From Chromera velia (Eukaryota > Sar > Chromeraceae): a DNA stretch of 64,000 nt. Shown piece after piece: positions 44,636 to 57,676 of the stretch. The notes under the pieces are model-generated. The model saw only the letters and a program-made list of their open reading frames with translations. It ran no database searches and was not told the origin of the DNA. The DNA lies in contig JAHBMJ010003498.1 in the NCBI GenBank assembly GCA_018398765.1, forward strand, positions 26,362 through 90,361, written 5' to 3'. Position 1 is the first letter of the stretch. Every line of letters begins with the position of its first letter. The position numbers and the translations under genes are program-made.

Positions 44636-45952
44636 TTCATGCATGGAAGCATAAGTCTTTCTCGTATTATACCAGTCATAAGGGGAGGGGGGTGCGTAGA
44701 GGAGTAAAGATAGCAAGCAGATACACGGACATGGTGTGTGTCCAGACACACAGATAAATATTCTGTCAGCATGATGACTAGAAGGCCAGTCTGGGCCATG
44801 CAGTCCGGATCAGGGGCCAACTCTATTCATCTGGCACTGAAAAATGGGCTTTTGCTATTGTACTCGCTGTTTCAACAAGGGGGTGCTCCGTTCCTCCTCT
44901 AATTCATGAATAATCAAAATCGATCGGACTTGTCGATCCATCTAGACCTCCTTATGACGTTGTTTACTTTCTCTCCGCTTTGCCCTCTTACAGGACCGTT
45001 TGTGTATTGATGTTGAGCCTTGTGCCGTAACGGTTCCAGCTGTATTTTTCTGTTGCATGTCTGTGGAGAAAGGGACTGTGCTAGGGAGTGTGAAAGTATG
45101 GTCCGACAGGGAGAGGAAAAGATGATCTTGCACTGATCGAGCTCGAATCTGATGGATGCACAGGCATTCCTCTCATACGATGGAGATGGTTTAGAGCTTT
45201 AGATATCTCTAAAATAGGTTTGCATATCAAAACTTATAACATTTGCAGCACCTCCCTTATGTTCGATTTAGAATTAAGTTATTAGGATGTTCTATCTAGC
45301 GCTTCTAGTGCTAGTCCTAGTGAAAGTAAGCATGCCAATCATGTTTTTAACTTGAAGCTTTTTTTGATCACATTCTTTCTAAAAAAAATGTTAGAAATGT
45401 TAATTTGGAGATGTGGAGATGATTCAGGAGATCCCCCAAGACTAGCTCAAAGAATTTTGGAGATTCCCAACAAACACGTATGTGACTCCCAGTGTCCCAC
45501 TCTCTAACGTCTCTAAAGTATCTCAAAACCGGACTTTGGGAGCATCTTCCTTACGTTCGATCTATAAGCTAGTAGGATGCGCTTCAGACCGCCGCTTCTA
45601 GTGAAACTAAACGTGCCGATCATGTTTCTCATTAAGCTAGTTTCTAAGCTTTATGTGATGGTATTCCATCCTAGATCGATTCCATCTAAAAAAATGTTTT
45701 TACAATCTTCCTCAGGCTTCATTAATTTTGAAAACACCGTCACATATCTTAAGATGTACCTAATTGTTTCTTAATTCAACTTTAAATTTGTTTTGCACAT
45801 TTTTGCATATGAATTGAAGATGATATACAGCAATGCATTATCATGCCATTATGATAAATTCTCAGAAAGAATGTTATTTTTTTGTTTTTCATTCTTTTAA
45901 TTCTTGTCTTTTGTTTCAACAGCAGAGTCATAACAGAGTCACTGACAGCACT
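44636..45952. other. AT-rich region with a diverged duplication
   Basis: No gene seen. Two related blocks lie in the same orientation, about 45205-45395 and about 45510-45700. Shared landmarks are CTTATGTTCGATTTA / CTTACGTTCGATCTA, then CTTCTAGTG, then GCCAATCATGTTT / GCCGATCATGTTT, then TCTAAAAAAA. Confidence 0.5.
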
Positions 45953-46969
45953 TTAAGCAGCGCTCTTGCCCTGAGGCTCGTCTGGAAAGGAGAGCGACAT
46001 CTGGTGGGAGACCTCTCGAGCAGGCGCCAAAGGAGCGCCAAGGCCCCCCGCCTCCGTCTCGTTACCTGAAACCCCCTTCCCCCCCCTCACTTCCTTCAGA
46101 AAATCTTCTGCAAGAGCGTCTAGTTCGTTTGCACATCGCACGGGAGACGGGGATACGCCCAGTTCGTCTTGAGGAGACGCGTGGCGAGATAGAGAAGGGT
46201 GCCGCCAGAGAAGAGGAGACCCCAGAGCCACAGCACAAAGGGAATTGGAGGCATTGGGGGACCCTTTTGAGCTCTTTGCGCTTCCTTCTCTTTGAATCTG
46301 CCAGACACGCGGTGGCATCTCCTCACCACTGACCAGTCTTTCTGTCTCGATTGTTGACTGCGAAGCAACCACCCCCTCGTTTCTGTTCCCTTCCTTCTCT
46401 TGTTCCTCCAAGCTACCGCTAGAGGCCCTCGACTTGCCCCCCTTCGACCGGGGGGATGGGGAGGAGCGGCCCTGGCCATGCACGTGGGGGAGGAGGGCGT
46501 CCAGATGGAAGGCCGCGGTCACACATCGGAGTGCGGAGGTGAGAGCGTCAAGTCTCGGCTGCAAAGTCCGAGTGACGTGGGCAAGCACACAAGCGTGGGG
46601 AGGGATCAAAGGAAGGTTTGCACAAAGAGTATGGAAGAAGCAAAGGAGAAGACGGACAGACAGACAGACATGCAGGCAGGCAGAGAGCCAGACGGACGGT
46701 CTGAAAGAGAGGTAGACAGAAAGGAAAGTAAGAAGATTACAATTCATCGAGAGTGCTTCCTGTGAATGTCAGTAAATTCAAAAGGCATACAATGAAGAAG
46801 GAAGGAAGAGCGAAAGAAAAAAAAACTGAAAGAAACAGAAAGAAAGAGACAAAGGAAGAGGAAGGAAGGAGAAGGGAAAAAAGGAAGTAACAAAGAGAGA
46901 GCAAAGAAGGAAGAAAAGGCAGGAAGAGAAAAGAGGACAAAGAAAGACAAAAAGGAAGGGAAAACGAAA

Positions 46970-47013
<44 letters not shown>

Positions 47014-47601
47014 AGAAACAAACATAGGAAGGGGCAGGGGAAGGCTGAAAAAGAACCAGAGAGACGGCCACAGAGCGCCCGAAGAGACCGACGTACCCTC
47101 TCCCTCATTTTGTCGAATGCCTCGCCAATCGCCTCACAGATCTCACCGCCAGAATGAAAAAAGTAGCCCGTCAGGTGCCCTCCCTGAGACACAAGCGAAA
47201 GAGGACAATGTGGTGTACAAACCAATTCTACACAATGCAACAAAAATAACGTGTCGATAATATGTGTTTTCTTAATTCCTCTTGGTATCTCTCTCAATGT
47301 CGTCCAGCGCCCCGCTTCCCATCAACCGTCTTTTGTTTGGTTGGTGCGATCGATCGACTTTGCCCTATACCCTTCCATATGTGATCGAGTTCCCGTACGA
47401 TTCTGCTTTCTTCCACCCCGTTGGCCGACTGTCTGCGCGTCTGTACTCATCTTCCCATCCAAATACACGCCCATTTCTCGAGAGGTGTTTCCGTTGGTCT
47501 CTAGTCGGAAGCTCTGGATAAAGGTTCTTGCTGGCAGACGGCGAACTCTCACTAACAGACAGACAGACTATATGTTCCTTCTTCTCCCTTCTTTTCTTCG
47601 T

Positions 47602-47648
<47 letters not shown>

Positions 47649-50600
47649 GGACAGACAGACTGACGATCAGCCATCTCTGTTCGAAGGATCCCCCCCTCCC
47701 GACGTAGGGCGCAACAAAATCCTCAATCGCCCGGGTGAATTCTTTTGGAACAAAATGATCGTTCTCAACTCCCACCTGCACACAGAAAGAAAAGAAAAGA
47801 AAGAAGAGGAAAACAAAAAGATTGACTCGTTCGGTTCAAAGAAAAGAGCACACAGAGAAAGCAGAGAGGCGGAGAAGAGAAGAGAAGAGAAGATGGTGCA
47901 AATTCCCGTGCAAAGAAAAACACTGCGTTTGATAGATAAGGCAACACGTCGTCGTCCTGTCACCAGTCCCCGTCTGTCCAGAAGCAGCAGAGACCTGTCA
48001 CAAACTTTGCGTATAGGATCGGAAGCAAGCACAAAGAGACGCAGGTGCAGCCGACGATGCACGACGAAAAAGTCAGAAAGAAAAGAGAAAGGTGCAACCT
48101 CCGCTTACTTGAATTACTACTCGCCGGCCGATCTTCTCTCTGCAGGCAATAATGAAAATAAAAATAAAAAGAAACAGAAGACTGCGACACAGGTGGAAAC
48201 CAGGCTCTCAGACGCACTGTGAGACGGTTTCAAGCCCCGGTCGGGTGACACCACAACGCCATATTTATTTTTCTGTGTCTCCACACACACACGGTGCCTT
48301 GCTTTCGGACAAAAGAAGACATCCCGGTATTTCCCACTTCCACGCCCAAGGACAATCAAGACAGCGGCACGCCAGATCAAGCAGGGGGGGAGAAGCGGTG
48401 AAGAGAAAGAAACCTCGATCGCGGGAAGTGAGGGACCAAGAGACGGAAGGATCCCCGTTGAGAGTTGAGGGTGAGGGGAGAGACGTCACCCGCAGAATGA
48501 AGAGGACAGACGAATAAAGAAGCGTCATCGAAATTCATGCATCCGATCGAGTGATAGAGGAACCGTCAGTTGAGATGAGAAGGGACAGAGAGTGCAGGGT
48601 CTGTCTGTCTGTTTGTCCGTCTAGGTGCTCACTTGGGCATATGCTCTGCAACCTCCCCGATGGCCACTGCTTCCAAGCACTCCTTCAGTTCATCGAAGGC
48701 TAGGGAAGGGTCCAGGTGATCTTTCTGCACCACAGGGGGAAGGGAAGTGGAAAACCGGCATTGAGAAGGAATAGCGTCCCCTAATTCACATGAGCTTCCA
48801 TAGTTCCATGTCTCTTTTGCTGGAATGGAGTGATTGACGAATGATGGAGGCCCGAGGTTGTTTGAGCGAATGGTGAGGAAAATGCTGCTGCGTGGTTTTC
48901 TCTCTTTTCTTGCTTCCCGAGGCATGGAGCAGAAGAGCACATGGAAAGAACACAGAAAAGTAGCGGCTCCAAGCCAGCATTTACCCCCCCTCCGACCCTG
49001 AGAACGTTCCAGGCGATGTTGTTCTTCACAATTCCGATCACGTACGGAGACGCATTCCATGAACCCATGCAGGGCACCAGAGCGAAGTCACCTGCATGCA
49101 TGTTTGGATTAAGGGAGGGACGGCGGAAGATGGAAGAGAGACATGGAACAAAGTAGAAGAAGGAACATGGGAAGAAGAAGGAGGAGAAAGTGCATGATCC
49201 GCATGGCAGAAAGGGACAACGAACAAACTGCCGACCAACCAGCGACTATACAGAGCGTGGAGAGTTCAGAGAGCGTGCAGAGGAAAAATGGACCGTTCAG
49301 AGAGGGGAAGCTACGCTCCGAGGGATAAATTGTACCAATGCATCAAGTCAAACATTTGCAATCACCTTGCAATCTTTTCTTCTCTTTGGTTCTCCCAGAA
49401 GACGAGGGGGCAACCGAAGATAGGGAGAAAAACAGACACACATCGACACACAGACAAACTCACCAGGGGACATCAGCCCCGCACAAATAGCAGTGCCCGC
49501 GCCTGCATGCAGATCAGGAAGGAAAACAAGCAGGAGAGAACACAACGGAAAGGCTGATCCACAGCAGAAAGGCTTTCCACCATCACACGCAGACACACAG
49601 AGGGAACTAGGCGAATCAGCCCTCGCAAGCAACACCGAGGCTGCCTCAAACAGAGAGCAGAGAAGAACTTCCCATCCCCCCACGCACCCAGGCTCATTCC
49701 AGTTAGTCCCACAGGAATTTTGTGGAGCATCAGAGAGTCCAGTTCCCCACGGAGCCATCGGAGGACGGACGCAGCCTCGACAAATCCCGCAACCACTGCA
49801 GTCACAAGAACAAAAACAAGAAGAAGAAGCAGGGCGAGGCTGCATTCGTCAGACAAAAAATTCATATTCTTTCCAAATGAGTTTCGTGGAGCACCGCATA
49901 AACGGAATGCGAACATTCTTGCCCCATGCATGCATCTCTCGATACACAAACACAAAAACGCAGACAGGCTCGTTGACATGCACTTCGTCTCGCACATCGA
50001 TGAGAAGTCGCGTGGATGGGATCGGCGCTTCCACGGGATGCTTCAATGAAGAGAAAATGACGGAGTGAGTGGCAGAGAGCTGCAGAAAACGTACTGAGTT
50101 GTTTTTATATTGACCCTACGTACGGACTTTGAATTTTGAAGTCCACCAAGTTGGGCACATAGTGGAGTCTCTGAGAGGAGGGCCGCCTCTTCCCGTAGAA
50201 GGGCGCCATCATGATCAGACTGGAGATGCCCTTCTTGCTCAGGAGAGGCTGCACGCATTCATAAGGCATGCATGCATCAGGGTAGGAAGGGAACGCGGTG
50301 CGGGAACGGAAGAAGAGGAAGGAGTCCACAGGCAATAGTGCAAGTTCGACTTAATCTGGAAAAAGAGATTTACACACACAAACAGGCACGCGTGTATTCA
50401 CACAGACAGACACACAAACACATATACGTAGTGCGTGAAAAGATTTTGCACAAAAGCTGGAATCGAATCATTTCGACGCAGCTCTCAGGTGAAGCACTCC
50501 TACAGGAGAAAAAACTGTGGCACACAAGTACAGCATGCAAATTGCGTTGTCTATCTTCCTTCGCGTCGGCCCCCCCACCTCAGCAAGGAGTTTCCTTCTC

Positions 50601-51304
50601 ATCCAGAACCACTCATCCCCAGTGCCAGGGCAGTGCACAACCATTCCCTTTGTACCGCTGCCTGTTGCCAGACCGCTGCTTCCACCCTGTTGATGCACGT
50701 ACTGAAAAAATGCGAACGCGCTCTCCTCGGGCAGCCAGTGGGACAAGGGACTCCTAAATCTGGCAATCTGTGTGACCATTCCTGTCTGATATGCCCCGTT
50801 TTGTTGTTGCCGGGCTTTTAAAGATCCCTTTCCATCTTTACCCTTCGGTTCACTTCCGTCCCTTTCCCCCCTTTTGTGTGTCGCGTCTCCGGAGAAATTC
50901 TTTTCTGAAGTCTGGATCCACTCCACGGAAATCGGAGGGGGCCCTTTCTCGATTAAGCCGACCACCTCCCGCTTGAACTTGTCCCACTTTTGCATGTCCC
51001 CGAGACTGCAGGCAGGCAAGCAGGTAGGCAGGCAGATCGATGCACATTAGATAGTTCAGACAGAGGCATGCATCGATGTTGAATTTGAAGCCCACAAACA
51101 AAAAGAGACCTCACAAAAGCGCAGGAGGCAAGCTTAGAGGACGACGGAAGAACAAGCCGACCAGATGGAAAAGGAAACTGTCCCTGCTGCTGACCCTTGG
51201 CTGAAGAGGTTGAAGCTGTTGTCGATGTTTCCGAGGGCCATCAAAGAATGGTATGCAAGGTCGCAGGCCCCGAGGGCCCGTGACAAGAGATCCTCAAAAT
51301 TCAT
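45953..51304 (-). CDS. ABHD18-family alpha/beta hydrolase
   Basis: Exons on minus: 51304-51195; 51005 to about 50842; 50753-50579; 50248-50128; 49795-49688; 49502-49464 (39 nt); 49091-48997; 48724-48633; 47775 to about 47690; 47183-47097; and a last exon near 46600-45953. Conserved landmarks in order are HCPGTGDEWFW (oxyanion strand), SLIMMAPFYGKRRP, EAASVLRWL, GMSLGG (nucleophile Ser elbow split by an intron), GIVKNNIAWNVL, ENDHFVP (acid region) and GGHLTGYFF (catalytic His). This order matches human ABHD18 (former C4orf29), a poorly characterised serine-hydrolase-fold family; substrate unknown. One disordered exon between 48633 and 47775 was not found. The last exon is a C-terminal extension absent in the human protein. 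Two frames compete there (stops 45953 and 46120); the second would end in a membrane helix. Confidence 0.83.
47580..47650. repeat. (GACA)n microsatellite
   Basis: About ten GACA units in an intron of the ABHD18-like gene. Related (AAAG)n lies at 46973-47013. Confidence 0.9.
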
Positions 51305-52156
51305 CTCCTCGTCGCAAACAGCCTTGTCTACCTGTCTCGCCCCAAGATCCTGAAATCCGGTCCCTCCTTTCTTCGGCTTCAGTCGTATCTACCCACCGCG
51401 AATCCAGGAAAGCGAGAGATTTCGAGATTCAGCCTTCTCAACTTAGAAGAGACGGAGACGGCAAAAAAAAAGAAAGGCAGTCTCGGGGTTCCTCTGCTTT
51501 GCATCGGCAGACGGCTCTTCGCATGTGCTCAAGACGACATCCACACATTCGTCTTCAGACATGAGCTGCTCGAGCTGAACTTGGGACGACTGCATGGCTA
51601 GAAAGGCTGACTTTGGCTGTCTTCTTAGTCTTTCAAGTCAAGATCGAGCATGAAACACGTACGCTCTCATGGGCTCGATCCATATTAATATCGACCCCCC
51701 AACATTTTTTCGGCCGGGGTGACGTCGACGCGCGTCGGGGCCGGCAACTTTCAGGACCCGTTGCAGGCCGAAGAGTTGTGTAAGGCAGCATCCCTAGTAC
51801 CCCTCCCCCGCAAACTTCATACAATTCGGGCGCTCAACCTTACACTGAACAGTGAACACCTTAAAAAACTTTTTATGCACGATGATGATTCGATTTTTTT
51901 ATGGAGATCACTGTGGGTTGAAAGTGTTTGAAAGTATATTAAAACACGACTAAATAAAAAAACCATTCTATAAGTTTCAGTAAACTTTTCACTACAACAT
52001 TCGTTTTAAATCAAAATCGTTTTACACGCTACCTTACAGTCCTCTTACTGTTTCTTTGTGAGTAAGTAGCTATTCTAAATTAAGTTTCGGTTACTAAAAA
52101 GTTGTAACGGCGGCCTCGTTACTATTTTAGAGCCTTTAATTGTCAGACCCCTTAAG

Positions 52157-52198
<42 letters not shown>
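52157..52198. repeat. (AATC)n microsatellite
   Basis: About ten uninterrupted AATC units in an AT-rich stretch. Confidence 0.9.
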
Positions 52199-54570
52199 AA
52201 TTCTTACGTTGATGGTCTATAAAACTCTATAAACTAAGAATAATTTCTTTCACTAGTTTCATTTATCTAAGTTTTTTCAGAAGTTTTTCTAATTTTTGAA
52301 TTGTGTATATATTTAAAGAAAATTTAAAACAGAGGTTTTTTTTACGTATCACGGTATCCATGTAACGCAACGCTTATTATTATATCAAGATTGTCTGCAT
52401 GCAGCTCTCAAAATTTACGTTCTTGTTTTTCTGGTTGCTTTTGCGCTTATGTGCGCTTTGGAGACAAGATGCTCAGAAGAAGGGAAAAAAAGGCGCTTTA
52501 AACAACCTCCAAATTACGGCTGCAAGTGAAGATCTAGGTGAAGATCCACGTCGAACTCGCAAAAGCTGCCGTGACAAGCATGCATGCATTTAGTACCAAT
52601 ATACGTGCAACTCTGACTTTCTTCAAATCGAAGCTTTGCGCACGTCCTGAGTGTATGAATCTAGGTGTGGATCGAGTTGAACCGTGCAGAGCCTTCTCCA
52701 CCGATGCCAGTGGAGCGGGAAAAAAAGGAAGGAATGAAGCACAGCGATTCGGCATGTAAGCAAGTGGATGAGCCCTATTGATAGGGAACACGCGGAATGG
52801 CAAAAAAAAAAGAAACAGCACTCGCAGGAGGCTTTTATTTTTCTTTACACGCGTGGTCGTAAGTTTCTTTCTTTCTTTCTTTCTTTCTCGTCCTGCACGC
52901 CTGTTCGAAGTATTTGATTGGAGGTAGACGGCAGGAGAAGACAAAATGTCCCCGAGGCCACTGCTCGTTCTCCCTCTCCTTTCTCTTCCTCTTTCTTGTT
53001 TCACTCCCAAGGGGATTCTAAATGTGCAGGCGGGGAAAGCAATTCAGTCAGCAACCACAAGCTGCAGACAAAAAATGTAAACAAAAAATGTCAAGACGCA
53101 CATGCGTGAGAGAGCCGACCGCATGCATGAATGCAGCAAAATCGACCGACCAGCGGGATTGACCCCGCAAGACAGAAAGAGAGAGAGAGACTCAGTCAGC
53201 CCAAGCAAGCCGGAGTGGCTGCATGACTCGATGCACCCATGCACCCTGCCCCTCTCTCCCTGTCCCTGTCTCTCTCTGAAGGCAGGAGGCGGGCAAGGCG
53301 GTGAGGCTCAGCCGATTTTTTTCATTCACTTCGACGAGTCCTTTGCCATCCATGGACAGAGAGAGACCCTCAAGGCAATCAATGGTGCCCTGCCCTGACC
53401 TCTCCTCTCCTCCTTTCTCTCTGTCGCATGCCGTCATCACAGACAGGCCCACAGCACTTCTCTCTGTGCGTGGACAACCAGTACCGCGACGACCGAAGCA
53501 CACCGCATGAACGTGCTTGGAAAGATAAAAAAAAATCACGGAATCTGAACGAATCGACGGATTCGACTTCGGCTACCAATTGAGTTTCACAGCTACAGCT
53601 CGGCTCAAGCCGCATTTTCTTTCCTTGCTTCCGGTGGCTCCATGCAATGATTATTTGTCTCCCCTCTTAAATCGAACAAAAAATAGAAATGGATTGAGAG
53701 AGAGCAAGGCCTAGCATCTTGCTTCCTTCCTCCCCCCCCCCCTGACCGTCACCACGACAGATTCGGATCCATCCGGAGGTTGCCTGGCTGCCTCATTCTG
53801 TCTCTGTCTGTCCCCACCACACCTCTCCTCTGTCCCCAATGCAAGCGGCAGGCAGAAAAGAAACGAGGAGTGGAAAGGTTGAAGACAAAGACAGAACGAC
53901 AGGCAGCTCAGAGGGAGCCCCCCGAGAGACCGCATGTTTACCTTCCGTGGTCAGTCTGCCTTCCGATGATTTTCCGTATTCGAAGGACACAGCTGTACTC
54001 TTTCTTGCTTCTCTTCCCAGGACAGCGCAACGATCGAAACATTCGATCGCGCACGTCCGTGTCCTCCTCTCTCCTCCTCCTCCATTCAATGCAAAGGTAA
54101 AGACAGGCACATGAAGGGAGACAGAAATGAACCGAGTTCATAAAAGAAGGCGGAGCAGAGCAGAGCAGAGAAGAGAAGAGAAGAGAAGAGACCATCTACC
54201 CGACTCAATCAAACGAGGCAAGATACAGGAAGAGAGGAGAGGGAGTTGATGCACATCCATCCATAAGGAGAGAAGAATAGACTCAAGAAAAGAGGGTGAG
54301 GCGGAGAGAAAGAGGAAGAGCAAGTAAGATTAACATACGGGAGCCGACACCGATGTCGATCTTTATTCACTCATTTGACCAAATAAGAAGTGACCTGTTG
54401 TTCTCTCTCATGCAAACAGCTTCCTTCTATGCTACAGTCAGTTGACACTTCCAGTCACCCGCTCTCGAGAGAGCTCTGAGGACGAAGCTTGTGACGCAAA
54501 AATACCAAAAAAATGAAAAAGAAAAAGGACATCGTCAGGTCAGCACGCTGTGAATGCTAGCGGACCAGAC

Positions 54571-54675
54571 AGAGAGAGAGAGAGAGAGAGGGAGGGGGAG
54601 AGAGAGAGAGAGAGAGAGGGAGGGGGAGAGAGAGAGAGAGAGAGAGGGAGGGGGAGAGAGAGAGAGAGAGAGAGA
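54571..54675. repeat. Higher-order GA repeat
   Basis: Three blocks of (GA)n each followed by GGGAGGGGGA, so the unit is about 37 bases built from a dinucleotide plus a G-rich spacer. Confidence 0.85.
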
Positions 54676-56196
54676 TGCGCGAAACCTCACGCACCGATTC
54701 TGGAGAGGCTCTCAATTTCTGCCTGCAAGTACCAACCTCATGCATGCAGTTACATACATGACAGGAGTCCCTGTGTCCGTCTCTGTACTTCCGCGCACGA
54801 AGAGAGGGCACGAAGGAAGGAAGGAAAGAAAGAGGGAAGAAACCTAATGTCTCCCTCCCTCCACTGCGAGGCATCATCGGAAGGACCCGATCCTTCCTTG
54901 GTCCGTCCCTCCCTCCCTCCCTTCTTGTCTTCTCTCTCTCGCGACTCCCTGGCACTGCTTGCCTGTGGTTGGATTCTGTGTCTGGCTCCAAGTATTTCTC
55001 TCTCAGTTGTAAAAAATAGAAAAACGCTTTTGCCTCACACACGCAGCATTGATTAGTTTTCTTCTCATCATCAGCAACAGCACCGAGAGCCACGGAACTG
55101 AAAAAAAAGCACAACTAATCACCCAGTCTGGACTGCAGCACTGACATCACGATCCAGCAGTCGCACCTCTGTGTCCCTCAATTGTCTTCATTCCCGTTCC
55201 TCTGTTCCCTGTCCAGCCAGACATCAACAGAATCGAAACGAGTGAGAGCCAAAGAGAATGGGACTACTCGACACGATGAAATGAAAATGCAGGCAGCCCT
55301 CCTACAAGGTCGTCTGAGATGATCGCGCGCACACCCCCTGAATGTCTCGTCTCTCTCCTGTCCGCAGACACCCTCAGAGAGAGAGGCATACCCACCCTCC
55401 ACCTGCAGGGCTCCCCACGTCCCCGTTTGAGGACACGACTTTCTTTCTTTCAAATGATCGATGGCTTTCAAGGGACGTCATGGCCGAACATGGATGTACC
55501 GGAAAGAAGACGACGCAACTGGAACTGATCTCTTTTGCAATGGAAAACGTGCAAACAACCTGAATCAGACAGACAAGACAGGCAAACAGACGGAATAAAG
55601 GGAGAGACAGCCGCCCTAGACAGCCGCCGGTTCCCTTAACCTACCAGGGTCTTCCCCTGGATCCTCTTTCTTTATTTATTTATTTCTCTCTATCATGTCC
55701 TTGTTCGCAGGCGAATACAAATGATGCATTTGCTTCTCATTGAAACAACTTTGTTTCTTCCCCAGCGATTCTCAGGAAGTCACTCATTTGGCGGGGCGAC
55801 TGAGCCACCCACCCTTTTGTTGCGCTCTGTGTTGCTTCGTTTCCATTGTCGCTATGGCCATCACATCACAAAAAATGCATCCAAGTACAAAAATAGGGCT
55901 CGAAAGAACGTCAGCAATTCGTAATCGATTCAATGACCGTCCTCACTCTCCCTCCATCAGCTTTACGCATTTCTTTCGGGACCGCAGCCCCGCCCCATGC
56001 AAAAGGCATGTCGAACGTGCAACCAGGAAGGAAAGTGTCGTCATGATTTCTGTTTCTCTTGCACAACGAAAGCAGGCATCGATTTACATTCAGCTCTCCC
56101 CTCTTTTCTTTTTTCCAACACCTGCGCCATTCCATTCTTGCTCTCTCTTCCTGACTATTTGTTGTCGGCTCTCTAAAGTTCCGGCTTAGGCGTCTC

Positions 56197-57487
56197 CTAG
56201 GTTCTGCCGAAGAAGACCCCACGCCCCCCCCTGAGGACCTCCACTCCCTCCAGGACCCCCACAGTGCACACAGCCACTCCCGAGAGGACGGCCACCTTCC
56301 GCAGCACCTCCCTTTGGGCAGCTGAAGGGATCCACTGCTGGAGAGACGCAGAGAAAGAAGAGGCCTCACAGGCAGACGACATCCTCATACCTCGGGTCTC
56401 CATTCTGTTCTCATTCTTCACCTGCAGCTGGTGGGAAGGGGGCTCTTTCGCCTCTCCGGTGCCCTTGCCGGCTGGCACCCGTGCGTGCACGTTGGCGGGG
56501 TGGATCGGGTCGTTCTCTGTCGCCCAGAGAGTGTGCACGGCCTCGAGCTCACCCGGGGACCCGGAAGGTCGCAGCTGCACCGAGTCACTCACACACACAA
56601 GGATGAGAAGAAGGAGAGGGAAGCGACCACAAGAGAAGAGAGAGAGAAAAATGGCAAGCCCCTAGGACACATTCAAGGGGAGAAGTAAAAAACAGCCAGC
56701 GCACATCCCTGATGGAAAGAGAGAACGATGAATGACTACGTGCATCAGTTTGGTCATTCACTCCGTCCAGACGAAAGACAAAGACATTCTGCATAACGGT
56801 GTAAAGCTCGGGAAAGACTGCAAGCATGCAATGAAAACAATTTGGCTCTGTAAACCTACCAACCAGCAGACCAGCCAGCCCCCCCCAAACCCTACCTACC
56901 CAAAGAAAGAAAGAACAACCATGCACTCACTCACCATGATACGATACCAGGCGTTGTTCATCATCCCCAGGAGATTCCACGTGGGCACATCCGGCATGAT
57001 GTTCATCGCATCGTCCTGAGCCCTGCATGCAGGCGCGGTCATACAGCTTATGCGAACACTTCGCTTTCCGGGGCCATTCGTGCGATTGCCGTGCTTCTCT
57101 CAGATAGGCATGCGGGCATGCAGAAAAGAGCAAAAACAAACGGGGTGACAGACACCAAGGGAAAGCGACAGACTAAGCCAACCTTCCTTTTCTTCGTCTT
57201 TTTCAAGAGAGACACAGACACAGACACAGACACACACACACACACAAAGGGCGGGGAGAGATTGGAGGAGAGAGAATGGGGAGGGCAGAGAGAGCGACTG
57301 AGCGAGCGAGCGAGAGTTTTTGTCTGTCATCCTGCCTAACCACACACCCGCCCGGCCCCCCCTTACCCAACCTCGGTCCCACCTGAAGCACACCACGGTC
57401 TCTCTGTCTGTCTGCACCTCCACGTCTGCCTCCCAGAAGGTCCAGGTCCAGCACCGACCCGTTGGAGACTTCAGCTGATCGGTGTGT

Positions 57488-57538
<51 letters not shown>

Positions 57539-57593
57539 CACACGGACACACACGGACACACACACACACAAACGGACACACACACACACAAAC

Positions 57594-57676
<83 letters not shown>

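Larger units (their letters stand above)
51305..56196. other. Long region without a recognised gene
   Basis: 51660-52400 is AT-rich with an (AATC)n array at about 52157-52198. A 64-codon ORF at 52399-52593 (+) with a hydrophobic start (FTFLFFWLLLRLCALW) could be a small secreted protein but lacks support. 53102-56190 is mixed sequence with (GAAA)/(TTTC), AGCAG and GA/GGGGA arrays (54571-54675). No cytochrome b5 (HPGG) or FAD-binding motif was seen downstream of the nitrate-reductase-like gene. Confidence 0.5.

Noticed and set aside
39371-44644. Nine-base target-site duplication as in Mutator elements
   Set aside because: The nine bases outside each TIR (GTCGTTCTT and TTCATGCAT) do not match.
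48220-48260. tRNA-like T-arm word (GGTTTCAAGCC)
   Set aside because: No pairing stem of the right length and no D-arm or acceptor stem found around it.
53102-56190. Cytochrome b5 / FAD domains for the nitrate-reductase-like gene
   Set aside because: Looked for HPGG and flavin-binding motifs on the minus strand; none seen.
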